The notes under the pieces were generated by a model, which was given only the letters and a program-made list of their open reading frames with translations, did not search any database and was not told where the DNA came from. Of a DNA stretch of 64,000 nt, positions 43,083 through 53,760 are shown piece by piece. How positions within the stretch are numbered: the stretch's first letter is position 1; each line of letters opens with the position of its first letter. The stretch comes from Pigmentiphaga kullae (lineage in GTDB: Bacteria; Pseudomonadota; Gammaproteobacteria; Burkholderiales; Burkholderiaceae_B): the NCBI RefSeq assembly GCF_004216695.1, contig NZ_SGXC01000001.1, forward strand, positions 1,736,001-1,800,000, given 5' to 3'. The translations under genes and the position numbers were made by a program.

Positions 43083-44594
43083 CTATCGCAGGAACAGCTT
43101 GTAGGCCGGGTTTTCCGACTCGTCCCAGTGCCGGTAGCCCAGTTCCGCCAGGAAGGCCGCGAAGGTCTTCTTGTCGGACGGCGGCACTTGCAGCCCCACG
43201 ACGATCTGTCCGTAGTCGCCGCCCTGGTTGCGGTAGTGGAACAGGCTGATGTTCCAGTTGGGCGACATGGAGTTCAGGAAGCGCATCAGCGCGCCGGGCC
43301 GCTCGGGGAATTCGAAGCGGTACAGCAGCTCGTGATTGGCCTGGGGACCGCTGCCGCCTATCATGTGGCGCAGGTGGGTCTTGGCCAGTTCGTCGTGCGT
43401 GAGGTCGATGGCGGTGAAGCCGTTGCGCCGGAAGTTGGCGGCGATCTTGGTGGATTCGCCGGCCGACGCGGTCTGCAGACCCACGAAGACGTGGGCTTGT
43501 TCGGAGTCGGCCATCCGGTAGTTGAACTCGGTCACGTTGCGGTTGCCGACCAGTTCGCAGAAGCGGCGGAAGCTGCCGCGTTCCTCGGGCATGGTGACGG
43601 CGAACACGGCTTCGCGGGCCTCGCCCACTTCCGCGCGCTCGGCCACGAAGCGCAGCCGGTCGAAGTTCATGTTGGCGCCGCAGGCGATGGCCACCAGGGT
43701 CTTGCCCTTCATGCGGTGCTGGGCGGCGTATTTCTTGAGGCCGGCCAGGGCCAGCGCGCCGGCGGGTTCCAGCACGTTGCGGGTTTCCTCGAACACGTCC
43801 TTGATCGCCGCGCAGATGGCGTCGGTGTCGACCACGACGAAGTCGTCCACGTATTTGCGGGTAAGGCGGTAGGTTTCCTCGCCCACGAGCTTGACGGCGG
43901 TGCCGTCGGAGAACAGGCCGACGTCGGGCAGGGTGACGCGGCGGCCTTTCTTCACGCTCTGGACCATGGCGTCGGAGTCTTCGGTCTGCACGCCGATGAT
44001 GCGGATCTCGGGACGCAGTTGCTTGACGTAGGCAGCCACGCCGGAGATCAGGCCGCCGCCGCCGATGGCCACGAAGATGGCGTCGATGGGGCCGGGATGC
44101 TGGCGCAGGATCTCCATGCCTATGGTGCCCTGGCCGGCGATGACGTCGGGGTCGTCGAAGGGGTGGACGAAGGTGAGTTTTTCCTTCGCTTCCAACTGCT
44201 TGGCGTGGTTGTAGGCGTCGGTGAAGCTTTCGCCGTGCAGGACGACTTCGGCGTTGCGGGCCTTGACCGCGTCGATCTTGAGCTGGGGGGTGGTGACCGG
44301 CATGACGATGACGGCCCGGCAGCCCATGCGCTGCGCGGCCAGCGCCACGCCCTGGGCGTGGTTGCCCGCGGAGGCGGCGATGACGCCGCGTTCCAGCGCC
44401 TTGGGCGGCAGGTTGGCCATCTTGTTGTAGGCCCCCCGCAGCTTGAAGCTGAAGACAGGTTGGGTGTCTTCCCTTTTGAGCAGCACCGTGTTCGCAATTC
44501 GCGCCGAAATCTGGGGAGCGGCTTCGAGGGCGGACTCGATAGCGACGTCGTAGACTTTGGCGGTGAGAATGCGCTTGAGATAGTCGGTAGCCAT
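43083..44594 (-). CDS. ilvA: Threonine ammonia-lyase, biosynthetic
   Basis: PLP enzyme of 503 residues converting threonine to 2-oxobutanoate for isoleucine synthesis. The PLP lysine is K51 in FSFKLRGAYNKM; the phosphate loop is GGGGLISG. Two ACT-like regulatory domains follow (FCELVGNRNVTEFNYRM and ELLYRFEFPERPGALMRFL), as in the long, isoleucine-inhibited form. It is a single gene; upstream lies repeat copy B. Confidence 0.95.
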   Translation of the reverse strand: MATDYLKRILTAKVYDVAIESALEAAPQISARIANTVLLKREDTQPVFSFKLRGAYNKMANLPPKALERGVIAASAGNHAQGVALAAQRMGCRAVIVMPVTTPQLKIDAVKARNAEVVLHGESFTDAYNHAKQLEAKEKLTFVHPFDDPDVIAGQGTIGMEILRQHPGPIDAIFVAIGGGGLISGVAAYVKQLRPEIRIIGVQTEDSDAMVQSVKKGRRVTLPDVGLFSDGTAVKLVGEETYRLTRKYVDDFVVVDTDAICAAIKDVFEETRNVLEPAGALALAGLKKYAAQHRMKGKTLVAIACGANMNFDRLRFVAERAEVGEAREAVFAVTMPEERGSFRRFCELVGNRNVTEFNYRMADSEQAHVFVGLQTASAGESTKIAANFRRNGFTAIDLTHDELAKTHLRHMIGGSGPQANHELLYRFEFPERPGALMRFLNSMSPNWNISLFHYRNQGGDYGQIVVGLQVPPSDKKTFAAFLAELGYRHWDESENPAYKLFLR

Positions 44595-44700
44595 GATGCT
44601 GCGTCAGGGGTTGGTGGAAAAACCGTAGTCCTTTAGTTTGACACAGATGACTCAAGAGGCGCTTCGCCCCCTGAAATAGTCGGGTCCGGCTCCTACCCAG

Positions 44701-44778
44701 GGCGCCGCGGATCCGGCTCCGCCGGTCCGCCAGCGCCGCCCCCTTGAGGGGGCCCGCGTAAGCGGGTACGGGGTGGTC
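44701..44778. repeat. Intergenic multi-hairpin repeat, copy B
   Basis: It shares GGATCCGGCTCCGCCGG and then GCCCCC/GGGGGC and CCCGCGTAAGCGGG hairpins with copies A and C. It fills the gap between divergent ilvA and the membrane protein gene at 44791. Confidence 0.7.
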
Positions 44779-44790
44779 TAAACTCTCGCC

Positions 44791-45351
44791 ATGCATCAAT
44801 GGCTGGAATCCTCCGTTCACTGGTTGCTCCACGCGCTGGCCCTGCCCGAGGTGGGGCTGTCGGCCGTTTTCCTGGTCAGTCTGGTATCGGCCACGCTGCT
44901 GCCCATGGGGTCCGAGCCGGCGGTGTTCGGCTACGTGAAGCTGGCGCCGCCGATGTTCTGGGTGGCGGTGCTGGTGGCGACGGCGGGCAATACCGTGGGC
45001 GGGGTGATCAGCTATTGGATGGGGGTGGGGGCCAAGCGGGCGGTGGAGCGCATCAAGGCGCGGCACGAGGCCCGGCATCCTCACGAACACGAGGCGGAGC
45101 CGGACGAGGGCGAGGCGCATGCGCCTACGCGGAAGGATCGATGGCACGCCTATGCCCACGCGTGGATAGAGCGGTTCGGCGCCAAGACGCTGCTGCTGTC
45201 GTGGGTGCCCCTGGTGGGGGATCCGCTGTGCGCGGTGGCGGGTTGGCTGCGCCTGGATTTCCGGGCCTGCGTGGTCTATATGGCCATCGGCAAGTTCGGG
45301 CGCTACGCCACGATGACCGCCGCGTTGCTGTGGGTGTTTCCCGATAAATAG
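44791..45351 (+). CDS. DedA/YqaA-family inner membrane protein
   Basis: Protein of 186 residues with three to four membrane segments and the YqaA/DedA core: LVSATLLPMGSEPAVFGYVKL, TAGNTVGGVISYWMG and LSWVPLVGDPLCAVAGWLRLDF. A charged His/Glu-rich loop lies in the middle (AGNTVG to LSW). The family is implicated in lipid scrambling and envelope homeostasis. It is followed 20 nt later by the ArsC-like gene. Confidence 0.88.
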   Translation: MHQWLESSVHWLLHALALPEVGLSAVFLVSLVSATLLPMGSEPAVFGYVKLAPPMFWVAVLVATAGNTVGGVISYWMGVGAKRAVERIKARHEARHPHEHEAEPDEGEAHAPTRKDRWHAYAHAWIERFGAKTLLLSWVPLVGDPLCAVAGWLRLDFRACVVYMAIGKFGRYATMTAALLWVFPDK

Positions 45352-45371
45352 CTGGAACAGGATCTGGACAC

Positions 45372-45734
45372 ATGACGACGCGGGTCTACGGACTGAACAA
45401 TTGCGATACCTGCCGCAAGGCGCGTAAATGGCTGGCTGCCCAGGGGCTGGAGGCCGATTTCATCGATTACCGCGAGCATCCGGTGGGCGCGGACGCGCTG
45501 CGGAACTGGGCGGGGGAGGTGGGGGGCTGGGAGAAGCTGGTGAACCGGGCGTCCACGACCTGGCGCAACCTGCCGGAGGACCGCAAGCAGCCCGCCGGCG
45601 AGGCGCAGTGGCTGGCGCTGGTGGCCGAACATCCGACGCTGGTGAAGCGGCCGGTGCTGGTGACGGCGGACGGCGTGGCCAGCGTGGGGTTCTCGGAAAC
45701 GAGCTGGGCGCGGCGCCTGGGCGTGGCTTCCTAG
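45372..45734 (+). CDS. ArsC/Spx-family (YffB-like) protein
   Basis: Protein of 120 residues with a thioredoxin fold: RVYGLNNCDTCRKARKWL contains CxxC, and VKRPVLV gives the cis-Pro region. It belongs to the arsenate-reductase-like YffB group; no ars genes are near, so a thiol-redox role is more likely. It is probably cotranscribed with the DedA-like gene. Confidence 0.9.
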   Translation: MTTRVYGLNNCDTCRKARKWLAAQGLEADFIDYREHPVGADALRNWAGEVGGWEKLVNRASTTWRNLPEDRKQPAGEAQWLALVAEHPTLVKRPVLVTADGVASVGFSETSWARRLGVAS

Positions 45735-45887
45735 GCCCGCCGGCGGGGCGGATTCCCTCGCGTTCGACGCAATTCCCGCGAGATATGACCCTTTTCACGG
45801 GTCGGGAAAGGGGGGCGGCCCCGGCGAGAGGGCGGGGCAATCGGCTAGAATGGTCGGCTACCCTCGGGATGAAGTACAGCCCCCACC

Positions 45888-48800
45888 ATGAACGCCCCTC
45901 TGCCCATCGCCCTCGCCCCTGCGCACGCACCGACCCGCCTGCGGGAGATTCCGTACAACTACACGTCGTTTTCCGACCGGGAAATCGTGCAGCGGCTGCT
46001 GGGCTCGCAGGCTTGGGAAATGCTGTGCGACCTGCGCGGGGAGCGCCGCACCGGCCGGTCGGCGCGCATGCTGTACGAGGTGCTGGGCGACATCTGGGTG
46101 GTGCGCCGCAATCCCTATCTGCAGGATGACCTGCTGGACAACCCCAAACGCCGCGGCCTGCTGGTCGAGGCGCTGAACCACCGGCTGCGCGAGGTCGAGC
46201 GCCGGCGCGAACCCGACGACGCCGAGCGCGACGGCAAGGTGGGCCGGCTGCTGGACATGGCGCGCAGCGCCGTGCGGGCCTTCGAGCAGGAGTTCAACGA
46301 GACCGCCGAACTGCGCCGCCGGGTGCAGAAGGTGCTGGGCCGCACGACGGCGCGCGACAACATCAAGTTCGACGGGCTGTCCCGGGTCTCGCACGTCACC
46401 GACGCCACCGACTGGCGGGTGGAATTCCCGTTCGTGGTGCTGACGCCCGACAGCGAGGACGAGATCGCCGCGCTGGTGCGTGGCTGTATCGAGCTGGGCC
46501 TGACCATCATCCCGCGCGGGGGCGGCACGGGCTATACCGGCGGCGCGGTGCCGCTGACCTGGAAGTCCGCCGTCATCAATACCGAGAAGCTCGAGACCCT
46601 GGGCGAAGTCACCGTCGGGCCGCTGCCTGGCGTGGACCGCGAGGTCGCCACGGTGTTCACCGGCGCGGGCGTGGTCACCAAGCGGGTGGCCGACGCGGCC
46701 GACAAGGCCGGTTTCGTGTTCGCCGTGGATCCCACCTCGGCCGAGGCCTCCTGCGTGGGCGGCAACGTCGCCATGAACGCCGGCGGCAAGAAGGCGGTGC
46801 TGTGGGGCACGGCGCTGGACAACCTGGCCTGGTGGCGCATGGTCGATCCCGAGGGCAACTGGCTGGAGGTCACGCGCCTCGAGCACAACCTGGGCAAGAT
46901 CCACGACGTGGCGGTGGCACGCTTCGAGCTGAAGTGGTTCGACGGCGCCGGCAAGCCGGGCGAACACCTGCTGCGTACCGAGACGCTGGACATCCACGGC
47001 CGCGTGTTCCGCAAGGAAGGCCTGGGCAAGGACGTGACCGACAAGTTCCTGGCCGGCCTGCCGGGCGTGCAGAAGGAAGGCACCGACGGCCTGATCACGT
47101 CGGCGCGCTGGGTGCTGCACCGCATGCCCAAGCACGTGCGCACGGTCTGCATGGAGTTCTTCGGGCAGGCCCGCGACGCCATTCCGTCCATCGTCGAGGT
47201 CAAGGGCTACCTGGACGGCGAAGGGCGGGCGCGCGGCGCCATCCTGGCCGGCCTGGAGCACCTGGACGAGCGCTACCTGCGCGCGGTGGGCTATGCCACC
47301 AAGAGCAAGCGCGGCACGCTGCCCAAGATGGTCCTGATCGGCGACATCGTCGGCGACGACGAGGACGCCGTGGCCGTGGCCGCCAGCGAGGTCGTGCGGC
47401 TGGCCAATACCCGCCACGGCGAAGGCTTCGTCGCGGTCAGCGCCGAGGCCCGCAAGAAGTTCTGGCTGGACCGTTCGCGCACGGCCGCCATCGCGCGCCA
47501 CACCAACGCCTTCAAGATCAACGAAGACGTGGTGATCCCGCTGCCGCGCATGGGCGAGTACACGGACGAGATCGAACGCATCAACATCGAGCTGTCGACC
47601 CGCAACAAGCTGAGGCTGATCGACCGGCTGGCCGAGTTCTTCGACGGCGAGCTGCCGGTGGGCAAGAGCGAGGACGGCGAGGGCGAGAAGCTGTCGCGCG
47701 AAGAGATCCTGGGCGACCGCGCCGTGCAGGCGCTGGAGCTGCTGGAGTCGGTGCGCGAGCGCTGGAACTGGATCCTGCGCAGCATGGACCTGCCGCTGGC
47801 CGACACGCTGGGCGAGTTCGCCCGCATCGGGCTGGGGCAACTGCTGCCGGCCCTGCAGGAGCGGCTGCAGGTGCAGCCCACGGCGCGCGTGTTCGACGTG
47901 GTGCAGGACCGCACGGTGCGCGTGTCCTGGAAGGCCGAGCTGAAGGCGCCGCTGTCGCGCATCTTCTCCGGCCAGGCCTGCGCGCCCATCCTGGTCCGGG
48001 CCCAGGAGATCCACGACAAGGAACTCAAGGGCCGGGTGTTCGTCGCGCTGCACATGCACGCGGGCGACGGCAACGTGCACACCAACATCCCCGTCAACTC
48101 CGACAACTACGAGATGCTGCAGGAGGCCAACGAGGCCGTCGCGCGCATCATGGACGTCGCGCGCAACCTGGACGGGGTGATCTCGGGGGAGCACGGCATC
48201 GGCATCACCAAGTACGAGTTCCTGTCCGAGGCCGAGCTGGCGCCGTTCCAGGACTACAAGCGCCGCATCGATCCGCACAACCGCTTCAACGCCGGCAAGC
48301 TGATGCCCGGCGGCGACCTGCGGCACGCGTATACGCCCAGCTTCAACCTGTTGGGGCACGAGTCGCTGATCATGCAGCAGAGCGACATCGGCGCGATTTC
48401 GCACGCCATCAAGGACTGCCTGCGCTGCGGCAAGTGCAAGCCCGTGTGCGCGACCCACGTGCCGCGCGCCAACCTGCTCTATTCCCCGCGCAACAAGATC
48501 CTGGCGACCTCGCTGCTGGTCGAGGCCTTCCTGTACGAAGAGCAGACGCGGCGCGGCATCAGCATCAAGCACTGGGAAGAATTCGAGGACGTGGCCGACC
48601 ACTGCACGGTCTGCCACAAGTGCGAGAAGCCCTGTCCGGTGGACATCGACTTCGGCGACGTGTCCATGAACATGCGCAGCCTGCTGCGCCGCATGGGCCG
48701 CAAGTCGTTCAACCCGGGCACGGCCGCGGCCATGTTCTTCCTGAACGCCAAGGATCCGCGCACCATCAACGCCACGCGCAAGGCCATGGTCGACGTCGGC

Positions 48801-49817
48801 TACAAGGCGCAGCGCCTGGCCCACGACGTGCTGGCCAAGTTCGCGCGCAAGCAGACCGAACATCCGCCGGCCACGGTGGGCAAGCCGCCCATGCGGGAAC
48901 AGGTGGTGCACTTCGTCAACAAGAAGATGCCCGGCAACCTGCCCAAGCAGGGCGCGCGCAAGCTGCTGGACATCGAGGACGCCAAGTACATCCCCATCAT
49001 CCGCAACCCGCGCGCCACCTCGGCCGATACCGAGGCGGTGTTCTACTTCCCGGGCTGCGGATCCGAGCGGCTGTTCTCGCAGGTGGGCCTGGCGACCCAG
49101 GCCATGCTGTGGCATGCCGGCGTGCAGACCGTGCTGCCGCCGGGCTACCTGTGCTGCGGCTACCCGCAGCGCGGCAACGGCATGGACGACAAGGCGCAGA
49201 AGATCATCACCGACAACCGGGTGCTGTTCCACCGGATGTCGAACACGCTCAACTACCTCGACATCAAGACCGTCGTGGTCAGCTGCGGGACCTGCTACGA
49301 CCAGCTGGCCGGCTACGAGTTCGAGAAGATCTTCCCGGGCTGCCGCCTGATCGACATCCACGAATACCTGCTGGAGAAGGGCGTCAAGCTCGAAGGCGTG
49401 ACCGGCGCGCGGTACATGTACCACGATCCCTGCCATACGCCCATGAAGCTCCAGGATCCGATGAAGACGGTGCGGGCGCTGGTGGGCGAGGGCGTGGACA
49501 AGAGCGATCGCTGTTGCGGCGAGTCGGGCACGCTGGCGGTGACCCGCCCCGACATCTCCACGCAGATCCGCTTCCGCAAGGAAGAGGAACTGCGCAAGGG
49601 CGCCGACAAGCTGCGCGCCGACGGTTTCCAGGGCGAGGTCAAGGTGCTGACCTCCTGTCCGTCGTGCCTGCAGGGGCTCAGCCGCTACAACGACGACGCC
49701 AGCCTGGACGCGGACTACATCGTGGTCGAGATCGCCCGCCACGTGCTGGGGCAGCAGTGGATGGAGGACTACGTCAGGCGCGCCAACGACGGCGGCATCG
49801 AGCGGGTCCTGTTGTAG
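45888..49817 (+). CDS. Fused FAD-linked oxidase / 4Fe-4S CCG-domain dehydrogenase (DUF3683, GlcD-GlcF type)
   Basis: Protein of 1309 residues. The N-terminal ~150 residues are DUF3683-like; the FAD PCMH-type domain has [16 protein letters not shown] near 205; the oxidase C-terminal domain ends with [15 protein letters not shown]. Two 4Fe-4S motifs follow, [11 protein letters not shown] near 843 and [12 protein letters not shown] near 905, then two CCG (cysteine-rich) domains (LCCGYP, CGTCYDQ, HDPCHTP, CCGESG). It oxidises a 2-hydroxyacid such as D-lactate or glycolate and passes electrons to a quinone. Usual homologues split this over two or three genes. Confidence 0.92.
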   Translation: MNAPLPIALAPAHAPTRLREIPYNYTSFSDREIVQRLLGSQAWEMLCDLRGERRTGRSARMLYEVLGDIWVVRRNPYLQDDLLDNPKRRGLLVEALNHRLREVERRREPDDAERDGKVGRLLDMARSAVRAFEQEFNETAELRRRVQKVLGRTTARDNIKFDGLSRVSHVTDATDWRVEFPFVVLTPDSEDEIAALVRGCIELGLTIIPRGGGTGYTGGAVPLTWKSAVINTEKLETLGEVTVGPLPGVDREVATVFTGAGVVTKRVADAADKAGFVFAVDPTSAEASCVGGNVAMNAGGKKAVLWGTALDNLAWWRMVDPEGNWLEVTRLEHNLGKIHDVAVARFELKWFDGAGKPGEHLLRTETLDIHGRVFRKEGLGKDVTDKFLAGLPGVQKEGTDGLITSARWVLHRMPKHVRTVCMEFFGQARDAIPSIVEVKGYLDGEGRARGAILAGLEHLDERYLRAVGYATKSKRGTLPKMVLIGDIVGDDEDAVAVAASEVVRLANTRHGEGFVAVSAEARKKFWLDRSRTAAIARHTNAFKINEDVVIPLPRMGEYTDEIERINIELSTRNKLRLIDRLAEFFDGELPVGKSEDGEGEKLSREEILGDRAVQALELLESVRERWNWILRSMDLPLADTLGEFARIGLGQLLPALQERLQVQPTARVFDVVQDRTVRVSWKAELKAPLSRIFSGQACAPILVRAQEIHDKELKGRVFVALHMHAGDGNVHTNIPVNSDNYEMLQEANEAVARIMDVARNLDGVISGEHGIGITKYEFLSEAELAPFQDYKRRIDPHNRFNAGKLMPGGDLRHAYTPSFNLLGHESLIMQQSDIGAISHAIKDCLRCGKCKPVCATHVPRANLLYSPRNKILATSLLVEAFLYEEQTRRGISIKHWEEFEDVADHCTVCHKCEKPCPVDIDFGDVSMNMRSLLRRMGRKSFNPGTAAAMFFLNAKDPRTINATRKAMVDVGYKAQRLAHDVLAKFARKQTEHPPATVGKPPMREQVVHFVNKKMPGNLPKQGARKLLDIEDAKYIPIIRNPRATSADTEAVFYFPGCGSERLFSQVGLATQAMLWHAGVQTVLPPGYLCCGYPQRGNGMDDKAQKIITDNRVLFHRMSNTLNYLDIKTVVVSCGTCYDQLAGYEFEKIFPGCRLIDIHEYLLEKGVKLEGVTGARYMYHDPCHTPMKLQDPMKTVRALVGEGVDKSDRCCGESGTLAVTRPDISTQIRFRKEEELRKGADKLRADGFQGEVKVLTSCPSCLQGLSRYNDDASLDADYIVVEIARHVLGQQWMEDYVRRANDGGIERVLL

Positions 49818-49860
49818 GCGCGGCATTGGGAACGGGCGCGCACGCACGGAAGGGCGAGCC

Positions 49861-50616
49861 ATGAGGGAGCACCCGCTGCTGCCTCTGACGCCCGAGCCTG
49901 CCAGCGACGACGCCTCGCTCGAGGACTTCCGCATCTCCCAGCCGCTGGAAATCCTGACACTGCTCGGACGCATGGCCGAGCAGTCCGAAATCGTGGCCCT
50001 GGTTGCCGCCGACGGTGAGTCCTGCCTGTCGGCCATTGCCGGGGTGGACCGTGGCAGGCGCCTGTTGTGGCTGTTCGGCACCCGGGGCGATGCCCGCCTG
50101 GAACACCTGCTCGCTTCGCCATGGAAGGTGGCCGTCGGCTACCTGGACCACGTCAAGATCCAGTTTCGCGTCCACAACCTGCAATGGCTGCCCGGCGCCG
50201 ACGGCGGCCGGCTGGCCTGCCTGCTGCCGCTGGAACTGTACCGCTTCCAGCGGCGCTCGTACTTCCGGGTTCGGCCGGCCGTCCATCCCGCGCCGGTGGT
50301 GCGGGCGCGCCGCGGCCAGGCCGACCCTCCCGTCGAATTGGAAGTGATCGACATCAGCATGACCGGGGTCGGCTTGCTGCTGCCGTCCGGCAGCCTGCCT
50401 TTTCCCGTGGGCACGCCGCTGCCGCGCGCGACGCTGGTCCTGGGGCCCGCGATCCGGCTGCGGGTGGACCTGAAGGTGATGCATGTCACGCCGCGCCGGG
50501 CGCCGGAGCAGGGCCATCACATGGGCTGCACCCTGGACGGCCTGGACGAGGACGGCCTGCGGGCCCTGCAGCATTTCATCAGCCAGGCGCAGCTGCGCCA
50601 GAGCGGTTCGTCATGA
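49861..50616 (+). CDS. ycgR: YcgR-like flagellar brake protein (PilZ domain)
   Basis: Protein of 251 residues. The N-terminal YcgR domain (about 20-120) is followed by a PilZ domain with the c-di-GMP motifs RRSYFRVRP (near 130) and DISMTGVGLLLP. It binds c-di-GMP and slows the flagellar motor. No flagellar genes are in the window. Confidence 0.87.
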   Translation: MREHPLLPLTPEPASDDASLEDFRISQPLEILTLLGRMAEQSEIVALVAADGESCLSAIAGVDRGRRLLWLFGTRGDARLEHLLASPWKVAVGYLDHVKIQFRVHNLQWLPGADGGRLACLLPLELYRFQRRSYFRVRPAVHPAPVVRARRGQADPPVELEVIDISMTGVGLLLPSGSLPFPVGTPLPRATLVLGPAIRLRVDLKVMHVTPRRAPEQGHHMGCTLDGLDEDGLRALQHFISQAQLRQSGSS

Positions 50617-50635
50617 CCACCAAGGTGTTTCCGAG

Positions 50636-51106
50636 ATGAGTTCTCCCGCCGATTCCTGCCCCCTTTGCGCCAGCGACGGCGCGCCGGCCGTGTGGCGCGA
50701 CGACCGGCTGCGCGTGATCGCCGTCGACGATGCGGACTATCCGGGCTACGTGCGCGTGATCTGGTGCACCCACGCGGCGGAGATGACCGACCTGGACGAC
50801 GAGGACCGGCTGCACGTGATGCGGGTGGTGCTGGAGGTGGAGGCCGTCATGCGCGATCACATGCGGCCCGACAAGGTCAACCTGGCCGCGCTGGGGAACA
50901 TGGTGCCCCACCTGCACTGGCACGTCATTCCGCGCTGGCGCGGCGACCGCCATTTTCCCGATGCGATCTGGGCCGCGCCCCGGGTCGCGCCGGGCGCCGA
51001 GCCCGAGGCGTTCCGCGAACTGACCCGGGCAGCGGCGCTGCGCGTGCCCGAGTTCCACCGCCGCCTGCAGGAACGCCTGGCGGTGCGCTTCCTGCCTTCG
51101 CCTTAG
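50636..51106 (+). CDS. HIT-family nucleotide-binding protein
   Basis: Protein of 156 residues. The histidine triad is HLHWHVIPRW, preceded by VNLAALGNMVPH. It begins CPLCASDGAPAVW. HIT proteins hydrolyse or transfer nucleotides from nucleotide-phosphoramidates or dinucleoside polyphosphates. It starts 20 nt after the PilZ gene on the same strand, and is convergent with serA, with only a 4-nt overlap at the stops. Confidence 0.92.
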   Translation: MSSPADSCPLCASDGAPAVWRDDRLRVIAVDDADYPGYVRVIWCTHAAEMTDLDDEDRLHVMRVVLEVEAVMRDHMRPDKVNLAALGNMVPHLHWHVIPRWRGDRHFPDAIWAAPRVAPGAEPEAFRELTRAAALRVPEFHRRLQERLAVRFLPSP

Positions 51107-52302
51107 AGCAGGTCGCAGCGCACCGTCATCGGCAGCGCGCGCAGCGCGTCCATCAGCGCCGCGTCGGCCTGGTTGCCGATATCGGTCAGCACATAGCCGA
51201 TCGGACCTTTGGTCTGCAGTTGCTGGCTGCAGATGTTGATCTTGCGCTCGGCGAAGACCGCGTTGAGCAGGGCCAGCGCGCCCGGTTCGTTGCGATGCAC
51301 GTGCAGGATGCGCGAGGTGCCCGCCAGGTCCTGGTGGGACAGCTCGGGGAAGTTCACCGCGCCCTTGGTCGTGCCGCCCTGGATGAAGCGCACCAGCTTC
51401 TCGGCCACTTCCTTGCCGATGTTTTCCTGCGATTCGACCGTGCTGCCGCCGATGTGCGGCGTCAGGATGACGTTGGGCAGGCCGATCAGCGGGCTCTTGA
51501 GCGGTTCGTCCACGCTCTTGGGCTCGACCGGGAACACGTCCAGCGCGGCGCCCCGCAGCAGGCCGGCATCCAGCGCGGCCCGCAGGGCATCGATGTCGAC
51601 CACGGTGCCGCGCGAGGCGTTGATCAGGATGGCGCCGCGCTTCATCTGCGACAGCGTGGCCTCGTTGATGATGTTTTCCGTGGAGCGGCCACCGGGCACG
51701 TGCAGGGTCACCACGTCGGACTCGGCCAGCAGCGCGGACAGGTCGGGGTAGGCGCGGGCGTTGCCCAGCGGCAGCTTGGCCTCGACATCGTGGAAGATGA
51801 CCCGCATGCCGAGGGCCTCGGCCAGGATGCCGACCTGCGAGCCGATGTTGCCGTAGCCGATGATGCCCAGGGTCTTGCCGCGTGCCTCGTAGGCGCCGGT
51901 CGCGCTTTTGTCCCAGTGGCCCTGGTGCACGCGCAGGTTCTTCTCGGGGATCCGGCGCAGCAGCAGGATGGCCTCGGCCAGCACCAGTTCGGCCACCGAG
52001 CGCGTGTTGGAGAACGGCGCGTTGAAGACCGGCACGCCACGCTCCATCGCGGTGGCGAGATCGACCTGGTTGGTGCCTATGCAGAAGCAGCCGATGACGC
52101 GCAGGTCGGGCAGGCTGTCGATGATGCTCGCATCCAGGTGGGTGCGCGAGCGGATACCGACCACGCTGGCGCCCCGCAGGGCATCGCGCAGCGCGTCGGG
52201 CGGCAGGGCGCCGGCGTGGGTGGCGATGTCGCTGTAGCCCGCGGCGGCGAAGACCTCGACCGCGCTGGGGTGGATGTTCTCGAGCAAGACGATTTGTGCC
52301 AT
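51103..52302 (-). CDS. serA: D-3-phosphoglycerate dehydrogenase
   Basis: Protein of 399 residues. NAD motif IGYGNIGSQVG; catalytic Arg in NASRGTVVD, Glu in VFPVEPKS and His in LTPHIGGST. A C-terminal ACT domain (RILHVHRNEPGALALLNAVFAE-type region) fits the serine-inhibited short form. It catalyses the first step of serine synthesis. Confidence 0.94.
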   Translation of the reverse strand: MAQIVLLENIHPSAVEVFAAAGYSDIATHAGALPPDALRDALRGASVVGIRSRTHLDASIIDSLPDLRVIGCFCIGTNQVDLATAMERGVPVFNAPFSNTRSVAELVLAEAILLLRRIPEKNLRVHQGHWDKSATGAYEARGKTLGIIGYGNIGSQVGILAEALGMRVIFHDVEAKLPLGNARAYPDLSALLAESDVVTLHVPGGRSTENIINEATLSQMKRGAILINASRGTVVDIDALRAALDAGLLRGAALDVFPVEPKSVDEPLKSPLIGLPNVILTPHIGGSTVESQENIGKEVAEKLVRFIQGGTTKGAVNFPELSHQDLAGTSRILHVHRNEPGALALLNAVFAERKINICSQQLQTKGPIGYVLTDIGNQADAALMDALRALPMTVRCDLL

Positions 52303-52405
52303 GGAAAGCAGCTCCGGCTGAAAGGCTGACGTCCTATGGTAACGCCTGGTCCGCCGGCGGACGGCCTTGAGCCTACGGGCGTCAGGGGTTCAGGCGCCCG
52401 CAATC

Positions 52406-53692
52406 CTACGCCACCCGGCTGTCGGGGAAATGCAGCGCGAAGGTGCTGCCCTGGCCTAGCTCGCTGGCGATTTCCAGTTCGGCGTCGTGCCGCATGGCGA
52501 TGTGCTTGGTGATCGCCAGCCCCAGCCCCGTGCCGCCCGATTCGCGCGAACGGCTGCGGTCCACGCGGTAAAAGCGCTCGGTCAGGCGGGGCAGATGATG
52601 CGAGGCGATGCCTATGCCGGTGTCCTTCACGGAATAGCGGGCATCGCCGTCGGCTTCGCGCCGCCACCGCACCGTGATGTGGCCGCCCTCGGGCGTGTAG
52701 CGCACGGCGTTGATCAGCAGGTTGGAGATGGCCGACGCGAGCTCGGTGCCGGTGCCCAGGACGTCCAGGCCTTCGTCGATCTCGCCGACGATCTCGTGGC
52801 GGCCGCCCGACAGGGCGCGCGCCTGGCTCAGGGCCGTTTCGATCAGGGCCGGCATGTTCACCGGCTGCGGGTCGGTGGTGGGGGACGATTCCAGGGTGGA
52901 CAGGGTCAGCAGGTCGGCCACGATGGCCTGCATGCGCTGGGCCTGGTCCAGCATCAGTTTCATGTACTGTTCGCGCTGCTCGTCGCTCAGCGCTTCGGTG
53001 GGCATGTCGCGCAGCGTTTCCAGGAAGCCCGAGAGCACCGTCAGCGGCGTGCGCAGCTCGTGCGAGACGTTGGCGACGAAATCGCGGCGAGTGGTTTCCA
53101 GCCGTTCGATCTGTGTCACGTCGCGCGTCAGCAGCATGCGCTGGTGCTTGTTGTACGAGATGAGCTGCACCATCAGCAGGCGATCGCCGCCGCCGGGGCT
53201 GCGCACCAGGCGCGGCGCGGGCCAGTCTTCCTGGCGGGCGTAGTTCACGAACTCGGGGGCCCGCACCAGGTTCAGCAGGCTCTGGCCGCGATCGGCCGGC
53301 AGGCGCAGGCCCAGGTGCTGGCGGGCGATGCGGTTGCACCAGTCGATGTGGAATTCCTTGTCCAGCGTGACCAGTCCGTCGGGCAGCGCCTGGGCGGCGG
53401 CGAAGAAGCCCTGCACGTTCCCTTCCAGCATCGCGAGCTGGCGTTCCTGGTTGCGCAGGTGCCGGTAGATGCGGGCCAGGGCTTCGTCCCACGAGCCCGC
53501 CGAGGGCGGCGGCGGCCGTTGCAGGTCGTTGGTCCAGCGCGTGACGCGCGAGAGCTGCCAGATATGCCAGACCAGCAGCGTGCCCAGGCCGAAACTGAAG
53601 ACGGCCCAGCCGAAACTGCCCGTGATCGGCCGCGTCAGGGCCGCCAGGCCGGCCCACAAGAGGACGACGATGAGGTTGCGTATCCAGACCAT
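52406..53692 (-). CDS. phoR: Phosphate-regulon sensor histidine kinase
   Basis: Protein of 428 residues. Membrane segments at about 4-45, a PAS domain (ALPDGLVTLDKEFHIDWCN), the H box FVANVSHELRTPLTVLSGF and the ATPase N/G boxes (NLLINAVRYTP, KDTGIGI, GGTGLGLAI). The start at 53692 is chosen because the family begins with the membrane segments (MVWIRNLIVVLLW). It lies downstream of phoB. Confidence 0.94.
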   Translation of the reverse strand: MVWIRNLIVVLLWAGLAALTRPITGSFGWAVFSFGLGTLLVWHIWQLSRVTRWTNDLQRPPPPSAGSWDEALARIYRHLRNQERQLAMLEGNVQGFFAAAQALPDGLVTLDKEFHIDWCNRIARQHLGLRLPADRGQSLLNLVRAPEFVNYARQEDWPAPRLVRSPGGGDRLLMVQLISYNKHQRMLLTRDVTQIERLETTRRDFVANVSHELRTPLTVLSGFLETLRDMPTEALSDEQREQYMKLMLDQAQRMQAIVADLLTLSTLESSPTTDPQPVNMPALIETALSQARALSGGRHEIVGEIDEGLDVLGTGTELASAISNLLINAVRYTPEGGHITVRWRREADGDARYSVKDTGIGIASHHLPRLTERFYRVDRSRSRESGGTGLGLAITKHIAMRHDAELEIASELGQGSTFALHFPDSRVA

Positions 53693-53760
53693 GGAGCGAA
53701 TTGTCGCATTGCCCGGAGCCCGGACCCTGCCGTCTTTTATGGTTTTTTTGTGAATTTTCC

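Noticed and set aside
45858-50081. A 1407-codon minus-strand open frame
   Set aside because: It is the antisense shadow of the fused dehydrogenase gene, has low-complexity His/Arg/Val/Ala-rich composition and no domain.
50613-50639. Eight-codon frame between the PilZ and HIT genes
   Set aside because: Too short, it overlaps both neighbours' ends, and there is no evidence for translation beyond a possible coupling role.
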